From assembly GCA_031288885.1 (NCBI GenBank), contig JAITQP010000070.1, forward strand, positions 1 through 10,751: a stretch of 10,751 nt of DNA, in the 5' to 3' direction. Source of the DNA: Prevotellaceae bacterium. Its GTDB lineage: Bacteria > Bacteroidota > Bacteroidia > Bacteroidales > UBA932. Numbering within the stretch: position 1 is the first letter of the stretch; each line of letters starts with the position of its first letter. The notes beneath the pieces were generated by a model. The model was not told where the DNA came from. It saw nothing but the letters and a program-made list of their open reading frames with translations, and searched no databases. The translations under genes and the position numbers were made by a program. This document shows positions 1 through 5,179 of the stretch, one piece after another.

Positions 1-69
1 AAAGACAAAGGCATTATCCGCCGAGACGGTGCAGGCAAAGGCGGGAAGTGGGTGTTAGTTAAGCCATAG
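1..69 (+). CDS. C-terminal end of an upstream gene, possibly a RecG-like/Schlafen-type ATP-binding regulator (partial)
   Basis: Frame 1 is open from the first base to a TAG at 67-69 and encodes 22 residues with the pattern GIIRRDGAGKGGKW. A run of 'GII(E/R)R.G..KGG.W' is what I associate with the last winged-helix strand of RecG-like/AlbA_2 (Schlafen-type) ATP-binding proteins and of some Fic proteins. The 'wing' glycine-lysine stretch and terminal aromatic residue fit that. Only the tail is visible, so the family call is a recollection-based guess. That it is a real gene end is more likely than the family name. The next gene starts 18 bp downstream. Confidence 0.45.
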   Translation, partial: KDKGIIRRDGAGKGGKWVLVKP

Positions 70-87
70 TACAAATAAAATTGCTCC

Positions 88-702
88 ATGAAAATCATCT
101 GCATAGCGCATAACTACCCACAGGCAAGGCCGGAGCCGCCTGCCGGAGAGGCGGGCAACCCCGTGCTTTTTATGAAGCCCGATACCGCGCTGCTGCGCAA
201 CAACCAGCCGCTGTACTACCCCAAGCTTACGCAGGATTTGCGGTGCGAGGTGGCGCTGGTGCTGCGCGTGTGCAGGCTTGGGCGCGGCGTCAGCGAGCGG
301 TTTGCGCACCGCTACTACGCCGAGGTGGGCGTTGGGGTTGACTTTACGGCGGGCGACGTGCTGCGCGAGTGCCGGCAAAAGGGGCTGCCGTGGGAGCTGT
401 GCAAGGCTTTTGACTACTCGGCGCCGGTTAGCCCCGAGCTGGTGGCGCTGTCGGCCTTGCGGGATGCGTCCGACGTGAGGTTTTCGCTGGAGCTGAACGG
501 CAAAACGGTGCAGCAGGGCAGCAGCCGCAGCATGGTTTGGGGCTTCAACCGGCTAATCTCCTACGTGTCGGGCTACGTTATACTCCGCATGGGCGACCTC
601 ATCTTTACGGGCTCGCCGTCGGAGAGCGTTGGCGTGAGGATAGGCGACCGGCTGGTGGCAAAGCTCGAGGAAAAATCAATGCTGACGGTGGATATACGGT
701 GA
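88..702 (+). CDS. Fumarylacetoacetate hydrolase (FAH) family protein with degraded active site
   Basis: This 204-residue protein has the length and order of small FAH-fold hydrolases and decarboxylases (FAHD1/YcgM type), which act on acylpyruvates or oxaloacetate using Mg2+. Visible family landmarks are the MKIICI start, VLFMKPD (26-32), CRLGRGV (62-68), the GVDFTAGD block (83-90), GLPWELCKAFD (99-109), and LIFTGSPS near the end. In relatives the metal is held by ExE plus a later Asp. Here the motif reads E54-V55-A56, so the second Glu is Ala, while D85 and K106 keep the expected spacing. The catalytic His expected in the GRNYxxH block is A13, although E16 remains. It may therefore be a pseudoenzyme or have a changed reaction. 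The frame is intact over its full length with no premature stop. Start at ATG 88 fits the family N-terminus. Confidence 0.85.
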   Translation: MKIICIAHNYPQARPEPPAGEAGNPVLFMKPDTALLRNNQPLYYPKLTQDLRCEVALVLRVCRLGRGVSERFAHRYYAEVGVGVDFTAGDVLRECRQKGLPWELCKAFDYSAPVSPELVALSALRDASDVRFSLELNGKTVQQGSSRSMVWGFNRLISYVSGYVILRMGDLIFTGSPSESVGVRIGDRLVAKLEEKSMLTVDIR

Positions 703-813
703 GTTTAAAGAACTTTAACAACCTAAAGCGCAATAGTTTTTCCCAAAATTGCTACATTTATCGTTTCATTTTTGGCAACCTTTCATGGAGATTTTCTCCG
801 TTAGATTTTTTTG

Positions 814-1833
814 ATGTTAACTTGGATGAATAATATAGAGGCGCTACGGAACATGCTGCGCAACGCCAAGCAGTGCCTTGTGGTCTCTCACGTAAACCCC
901 GACGGGGACGCGGTGGGCGCGTCGCTGGCGTGGTGGAGCTACCTGAGGGCGGCTTACCCCGAGCTGGAGGCGCGCGTAGCGTTTCCCAACAGGTGTCCGG
1001 AGTTTTTGGGGTGGATAGAGGGCGCCAATCAGGTAATGATATACGCCGATAACAAGGAGGCGGCGCAGAGCTACCTAAAGGGCTGCGACCTCGTTTTTTG
1101 CCTCGATTTTAACGCCCTCAACCGGCTGGAGGGCATGTGCGAGGCGCTGACCGGCCACAGCGCGCCCCGCGTGCTGATTGACCACCACCGGCAGCCCGCC
1201 GACGAGTTCGCCCTCGTATTTTCGGACATTACCATGAGCTCCACCTCCGAGTTTATCTACCGGATAGTGCTGGCGCTGGGCGGAAAAACGCTGCTGAGCC
1301 GAGGCGCAGCCGAGGCGCTGTACGTGGGGCTGATAACCGACACCGGCTCGTTCAGCTTTAGCGTCAGCACGCCGGAGCCGTTCCGCATGGCGGCCGACCT
1401 CATGGAGCTGGGCGTAGATAAAGATACCATTGCAAGTCGGGTTTACGACAGCTTCTCCGAAAAGCGCATGCGCCTGCTGGGCTACTGCCTGAACACCAAA
1501 ATGCGGGTGTTCCCAAAGTACAAGGCGGCGTACGTTGCGCTTTCGCGAAGCGAGCTGGACGAGTTTGGCTTTCAGGTGGGCGATACGGAGGGTTTTGTCA
1601 ACTTCCCGCTCTCCATAAAAAAAGTCTCGCTCTCGGCGCTGCTCATGGAGGCTTCGGATAAAACCTACATCCGCGTTTCGCTCCGCTCCAAGGGGAATAT
1701 CCTTTCGGTAAATGAGCTGGCGCGTAAGTACTTCAACGGGGGAGGGCACTTCAACGCTTCGGGCGGAAAGTTCTTTGGCTCGCTGAAGGATTGCGAGGCT
1801 TACTTTGAAAAAATTTTGAAGGACGAATTTTGA
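814..1833 (+). CDS. DHH/DHHA1 phosphoesterase, NrnA-like (oligoribonuclease / pAp phosphatase)
   Basis: This 339-residue cytoplasmic protein has the full DHH-DHHA1 plan. Motif I is HVNPDGDAVG (26-35), motif II is the LDFN aspartate D98, motif III is the DHH triad D123-H124-H125, and motif IV is the ITDTGSF block around D176. These residues bind two metal ions. The C-terminal DHHA1 substrate-binding motif GGGH lies at 309-312. NrnA-type enzymes degrade 2-5 nt RNA and dephosphorylate pAp, so the likely role is RNA end-turnover and sulfur-nucleotide recycling; c-di-AMP/pApA hydrolysis is an alternative within the family. ATG 814 is preferred because relatives begin MLT; ATG 826 or TTG 811 are possible. 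The 111-bp gap upstream contains only a weak promoter-like TACATTTA at 753-760 with no clear -33 partner. Its stop overlaps the next start (TGATG), which suggests coupled translation. Confidence 0.9.
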   Translation: MLTWMNNIEALRNMLRNAKQCLVVSHVNPDGDAVGASLAWWSYLRAAYPELEARVAFPNRCPEFLGWIEGANQVMIYADNKEAAQSYLKGCDLVFCLDFNALNRLEGMCEALTGHSAPRVLIDHHRQPADEFALVFSDITMSSTSEFIYRIVLALGGKTLLSRGAAEALYVGLITDTGSFSFSVSTPEPFRMAADLMELGVDKDTIASRVYDSFSEKRMRLLGYCLNTKMRVFPKYKAAYVALSRSELDEFGFQVGDTEGFVNFPLSIKKVSLSALLMEASDKTYIRVSLRSKGNILSVNELARKYFNGGGHFNASGGKFFGSLKDCEAYFEKILKDEF

Positions 1834-2366
1834 TGCTACACAGGTTAGTCGTATGTCTTGTATTTTTTGTACTTTTGCTGGCGCAATGCGGCAGGCAGGA
1901 GCAGGCTCCCTACGCGCCGCCGGCGTCGCCGGACAGGCGGCGGCTGCAGGAGGTGAACCGGTACCTGAACGAAAAGGAGCAGGATATTCTGCAGGCGTAC
2001 GTCAGCCGCCAGCAGCTGGACATGAGGCAGAGCGCGCTCGGCTACTTCTACCAGCTGGTGGAGGAGGGTAGGGGCGCAAAAATCGCCTTAGACGACGTGG
2101 CGCAGCTGTCGGGCAGCGTCTTTTTGCTTGACGGAACGCCCTGCTACACCTACAGCCGGCAGCATCCGCTGGAGGTGAAGGTGGGCAGCTTTTCCGGCAT
2201 GACGGTGCTAAACACCGCCCTGATGGGCGTGCGGCAGGGAAGCCACCTGCGCCTTGTGGCGCCGGCTTACTTGGGTTTTGGGCTTTTGGGCGATGGAGAT
2301 AAAATACCGCCCCGTAGCTCGCTGGTTTGCGATTTTTGGGTGGACGTGGTGGTGAAAAAACGGTAG
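1833..2366 (+). CDS. GldI-like FKBP-type peptidyl-prolyl isomerase lipoprotein (first of four)
   Basis: This 177-residue protein is predicted to be exported and lipidated: a hydrophobic segment ends in the lipobox LLAQC with C19 as the lipidated residue. A charged helical stretch (about 35-65) leads into an FKBP domain (about 85-175). The pattern LLDGTPCY, then the VRQGS turn, then FGLLGDGDKIPPRSSL is typical of the GldI-like group in Bacteroidota. At FKBP12 positions usually needed for catalysis, Phe36-Asp37 are replaced by C104-Y105, Tyr82 by F149 and Phe99 by Cys, so isomerase activity is doubtful and a scaffold or chaperone role is possible. ATG 1833 shares one base with the DHH stop; an in-frame TTG at 1830 is less likely. 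GldI itself is needed for gliding and type IX secretion in Flavobacterium. That function is not shown here. Confidence 0.83.
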   Translation: MLHRLVVCLVFFVLLLAQCGRQEQAPYAPPASPDRRRLQEVNRYLNEKEQDILQAYVSRQQLDMRQSALGYFYQLVEEGRGAKIALDDVAQLSGSVFLLDGTPCYTYSRQHPLEVKVGSFSGMTVLNTALMGVRQGSHLRLVAPAYLGFGLLGDGDKIPPRSSLVCDFWVDVVVKKR

Positions 2367-2411
2367 CGAGAAATAGGGGCAGCTGATTGTTTTTTTTAAC
2401 TATTTCATTGT

Positions 2412-3275
2412 ATGAAGTGGCAATTGTTTGCCGGAGTAGGGCTAACCGCATGGTGTTTACACCTTGCGCTTGGCGCAAAGGCGCAGGCTTACACCCCGCT
2501 GAGCGCCGATGTAAAGTATCGCATTTATGCGCTGGGCTCGGGGAGCGCAAAGGTTGAGCGGGGAAGCTACGTACGGCTTTCCGTGAGCGCGGCAACGCAG
2601 CGGGGCGTTAAGGTCGTGGAGCGCGCGTGCTGGCTGCCGATAGGCGACGAACCCAGCAAAAATTCGCTCGAGGCAAGCCTCATGGCCTTTTCGCGAGGCG
2701 ACAGCGTGGGCTTTATAATGCCCGCAAAGGTGCTTTTCTCGAGCTTAGTCAGCCACCCCAGAGCAAAAGGCGTGGCCAACAGCGAGCCGCTGCACGTGAA
2801 CGTACGCCTGCTGCGCGTGGTGGGCGCCGATATTGTGCTGGACGACGGCTACGAAAAGTTCTGCGCAGACTACCTCAGCTACGAAAAGCGCTTGACCAAG
2901 CTTTACCTGCAGCAGCATCCCGACCTCAAAAAGGTGGGCGACATTTGGAAAAAGCGCAAAAAGCAAGGCAACGGCAGGAAACCGGAAAAATTTGGCGACG
3001 TGATGCACATTGCGTACGAGGGCTCGTTTCTTAACGGCGACAAATTCGACTCCGGCGGAAAGGACGGGCAGCCGTTCCGCTACGTGCGGGGGCAGCAGTG
3101 GCAGCTGGTGGCGGGGCTGGTGACGGCGCTTGCCTCCATGAGCGAGGGCGAAACCGCAACCTTTGTGGTGCCCTCAGCGCTGGCTTTCGGGGCAAAGGGG
3201 CTGGCGGACATTGTGCCGCCCTTCACGCCGGTGGTATACGAAATAGAAGTGCAGAAAGTAGTAACAAGCAAATGA
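2412..3275 (+). CDS. Exported FKBP-type peptidyl-prolyl isomerase with degenerate N-terminal repeat (second of four)
   Basis: This 287-residue protein has a signal peptide of about 26 residues ending AKAQA, with no lipobox, so it is probably soluble in the periplasm. Residues about 32-140 look like a worn FKBP half: a strand-rich stretch with FSRGDSVGFIMP matching the 'M..Ge...f..P' turn but no recognisable active-site residues. A lysine-rich helical linker (about 145-190) follows. Residues 193-284 form the best-preserved FKBP domain of the cluster: AYEGSFLNGDKFDSG keeps the Tyr26 and Phe36-Asp37 equivalents (F212-D213), and LAFG carries F259 for Tyr82. The FKBP12 Trp59 position is not Trp. 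It could still be a weak isomerase. A 45-bp AT-rich gap separates it from the previous gene, and its TGA overlaps the next ATG as ATGA. Confidence 0.8.
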   Translation: MKWQLFAGVGLTAWCLHLALGAKAQAYTPLSADVKYRIYALGSGSAKVERGSYVRLSVSAATQRGVKVVERACWLPIGDEPSKNSLEASLMAFSRGDSVGFIMPAKVLFSSLVSHPRAKGVANSEPLHVNVRLLRVVGADIVLDDGYEKFCADYLSYEKRLTKLYLQQHPDLKKVGDIWKKRKKQGNGRKPEKFGDVMHIAYEGSFLNGDKFDSGGKDGQPFRYVRGQQWQLVAGLVTALASMSEGETATFVVPSALAFGAKGLADIVPPFTPVVYEIEVQKVVTSK

Positions 3276-3808
3276 GTAAACGTAAGTTGGCAAGGTTTGG
3301 CCTGTATGGCTTTTGTGGCGCCCTTTTGGCGCTTACCCTTGCGCCGTCGTGCAAGGAAGACGATACGGAGGAAAAGCAGCGCGAGAGCATTGAGCGCTAC
3401 ATTACCAACACGCTACGCGCCGAGGTTGACGAAAGAGACGGCGTGTACTACGTGCCGGTAAAACCTGAAAAACCTGATACGATTTCTGGAAGACGTACAG
3501 TGGAGGCGGGCGATTCGGTAACGCTGGAGTACGAGGCAATGACGCTCAGCGGCGTACTCTTTGCTACGAGCGACACAATAACAGCCCGAGAAAAAGGGCT
3601 GGAGCCCCTACCCGCAACGGATTTGGAGGTTGGTAGCGGTAAGCTGATAGCAGGCTTGGACAGAGGCTTGCTGCGCATGGCGCATGGCGAGCAAGCCATA
3701 CTGCTGTTCCCGTTTACGCTGGGCTACGGCAAGGAATATGTAGGCTTAGTGCCCTCCACCTCCGCTTTAGTATTCAACGTGCTTGTAAAAGAAGTAAACA
3801 AACAATAA
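3272..3808 (+). CDS. GldI-like FKBP-type lipoprotein (third of four)
   Basis: This is a 178-residue predicted lipoprotein with lipobox LAPSC (C27) followed by an acidic KEDD sequence. A short helix (IERYITNTLR, 40-49) and a GVYYVPV strand (57-63) precede the FKBP domain (about 76-175). The domain shows VTLEYEAMTLSGVLF with Tyr26 and Phe36 equivalents kept but Asp37 changed to A98. The LGYG loop at 150-153 keeps Tyr82, and SALVFNV keeps Phe99. The GVYY...EYEAMTL arrangement resembles what I recall of Flavobacterium GldI at least as much as the first gene of the array does. The start at 3272 is fixed by the signal sequence and the ATGA overlap with the preceding stop; reading further upstream in this frame would only cover the end of the neighbour. 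Likely an outer-membrane or periplasmic folding factor. Confidence 0.8.
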   Translation: MSKRKLARFGLYGFCGALLALTLAPSCKEDDTEEKQRESIERYITNTLRAEVDERDGVYYVPVKPEKPDTISGRRTVEAGDSVTLEYEAMTLSGVLFATSDTITAREKGLEPLPATDLEVGSGKLIAGLDRGLLRMAHGEQAILLFPFTLGYGKEYVGLVPSTSALVFNVLVKEVNKQ

Positions 3809-3840
3809 TTCTTAATTCTTAATTCCTAATTCTTAATTAA
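3809..3840 (+). repeat. Four tandem 7-bp TTCTTAA repeats between two FKBP-like genes
   Basis: Directly after the TAA at 3806-3808 come TTCTTAA (3809-3815), TTCTTAA (3816-3822), TTCCTAA (3823-3829) and TTCTTAA (3830-3836), then a partial TTAA. One base differs in the third copy. The array fills nearly the whole 40-bp gap before the next ATG at 3849. Simple AT-rich intergenic repeats of this kind occur in Bacteroidota genomes; I know of no defined function. It contains stop codons in more than one frame. Confidence 0.9.
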
Positions 3841-3848
3841 AAAAAGAT

Positions 3849-4940
3849 ATGGTTTACCTGAAAAAATATTTTGCGCCGGCAGCGATGGCTGCGCTTGCAT
3901 TACTCGCGCCGCGCTGCGCGGAAGACCCGTCCGACTCGTGGCAAGATACCGAGCTGCAGCTGATAAAATCCACCATTAGGGTGCACTATCCCAATGCTGA
4001 GTCGATAGAGCCGGATAGCAGCTTGTGGATTATCCGCCATGCAAAAGCTTCGGGAGATGGCGCAAAATCGCCGCAGGACGACGGCTACGTGGAGTTTGAG
4101 TACCACGGAGAGCTGCTTCCCATTTCTCAGCGCGTTGTTTACCAAACTACCGATTCGCTGGAGGCGCGCCGGCTGGGCACCTTTACAAGCGACAAGCACT
4201 ACGCCCCCATATTTACCTTATACAGCAAAGACTACACGCAGGCGGCCTTATATAAGGCGCTCGGGCAAATGCACGAGGGCGATACCCTCACCGTGCTGTC
4301 GGCTTCGTGGCACGCCTTTAGCTCGACGGGAGCGACGGGAGTGGCCGCAAACACGCCGGTTATTTTTACCGTTACCCTCAAAGAGGCGCTGGCCAACGCC
4401 GACTCTGCCGCCGCGCGCGAGCTGCGATGGGTGAATGACTACGTGAATACTTTCAATGGCAGAAACGCTAACGCGGCGCAATTTGTGCCGGCCACAGATA
4501 CCGCGGGGACAGTACAGGCGGGTATTTACGTTCGCTACATCGACACCGTGCAGCGCAACGACACCACGCTATGCGCCAAAACGGGCGATGTGCTCAACCT
4601 AAAGTACTCCGGATACTACCTCCGCGACGGCTTTTTGCTGGATTCCAACAATGGGGAGGACGCCGGCAAGGCAGGCTGGAGCGTTGACACAACGACCTCC
4701 ACCTCTACCTACTACCCCACGGCGTACTACGCGCACACCTTCTCAAAGGCGTTGCTATCGACCACGTCCATAAAATCCTTTGACATTGCGCTGCTCAACA
4801 TTGCCGAGGGTAGCGTGGTAGAGGTGGTGTTCACCTCCGACTACGGCTACGGGGCTACCGGCACCACCACCAACGCCTCCCGCCCGATATACCCGTACAC
4901 GCCGCTGCGCTTCAAAATTGCGTTTGTGGGCATACAGTAG
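3849..4940 (+). CDS. Two-domain FKBP-like lipoprotein (fourth of four)
   Basis: This 363-residue protein has a signal sequence with lipobox LLAPRC (C23), followed by a helix and two FKBP-like halves. The first (about 75-185) shows YVEFEYHGELL, then ALGQMHEGDTL matching the 'M..Ge' turn, and TPVIFTVTL as the last strand. The second (about 245-363) is preceded by its own helix (WVNDYVNTF) and GIYVRY strand, then LKYSGYYLRDGFLLDSN with D265 at the Asp37 position, an inserted Ser/Thr-rich loop (TTTSTSTYY), the YGYG loop (Y334, Tyr82 equivalent) and PLRFKIAF keeping Phe99. The first half lacks the Phe-Asp pair. Internal duplication of one helix-strand-FKBP module is the simplest reading. The substrate is unknown. 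It probably ends the transcription unit, although no clear hairpin terminator follows. Confidence 0.75.
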   Translation: MVYLKKYFAPAAMAALALLAPRCAEDPSDSWQDTELQLIKSTIRVHYPNAESIEPDSSLWIIRHAKASGDGAKSPQDDGYVEFEYHGELLPISQRVVYQTTDSLEARRLGTFTSDKHYAPIFTLYSKDYTQAALYKALGQMHEGDTLTVLSASWHAFSSTGATGVAANTPVIFTVTLKEALANADSAAARELRWVNDYVNTFNGRNANAAQFVPATDTAGTVQAGIYVRYIDTVQRNDTTLCAKTGDVLNLKYSGYYLRDGFLLDSNNGEDAGKAGWSVDTTTSTSTYYPTAYYAHTFSKALLSTTSIKSFDIALLNIAEGSVVEVVFTSDYGYGATGTTTNASRPIYPYTPLRFKIAFVGIQ

Positions 4941-5103
4941 GGGCGCTTTGAGGTGATGAGATAGCGAGGTTAGTCTAAAATCTCTATATATATCCTGCGA
5001 AATTAAATTTTTTTTATTCTCCTAAAAAATCTTTTCCCATCTTTGCCCAACAAACTTATATTGAAGCAATGATGCTACAAAAGAAAGTGAAAATTAGGGA
5101 AAA

Positions 5104-5135
5104 TTCGTGTATGCCAAGCAAAAATGCTATATTTG
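5104..5135 (+). promoter_or_regulatory. Candidate Bacteroidota sigma-A promoter for the DUF349 gene
   Basis: TATATTTG at 5128-5135 matches the Bacteroidota -7 consensus TAnnTTTG exactly. TTCG at 5104-5107 sits 20 bp upstream, in the place of the -33 TTTG/TTG element, with one mismatch. Transcription would start near 5140, giving a leader of about 40 nt before ATG 5180. A weaker second candidate, CATCTTTG at 5038-5045, lies further upstream. The rest of the 4941-5179 gap is AT-rich, with a T-run at 5009-5015 but no convincing hairpin. Confidence 0.55.
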
Positions 5136-5179
5136 CAGGCTTCTAATTTGAGCCACATTAAAGCATAATAATTTACGTC

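Noticed and set aside
703..813. Strong promoter before the DHH gene
   Set aside because: TACATTTA (753-760) and CATTTTTG (767-774) each resemble the -7 element imperfectly, but neither has a -33 element at 19-21 bp spacing.
1075..1749. A 224-codon minus-strand frame inside the DHH gene
   Set aside because: The sense strand carries all DHH/DHHA1 motifs through this stretch; the antisense translation shows no family.
1830..2366. TTG start at 1830 for the first FKBP-like gene
   Set aside because: ATG 1833 directly follows, gives a normal signal peptide and a standard TGATG coupling.
3098..3808. A longer version of the third FKBP-like gene starting at 3098
   Set aside because: The extra N-terminus only overlaps the FKBP domain of the preceding gene in another frame, and it would bury the signal sequence and lipobox. 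ATG 3272 is right.
4941..5030. Rho-independent terminator after the fourth FKBP-like gene
   Set aside because: A T-run is present at 5009-5015 but no stable GC-rich hairpin precedes it.
5069..5146. 25-codon ORF upstream of the DUF349 gene as a gene
   Set aside because: It has no recognisable domain, signal or start context, and the better promoter lies within it. It is kept only as a possible leader peptide in the findings.
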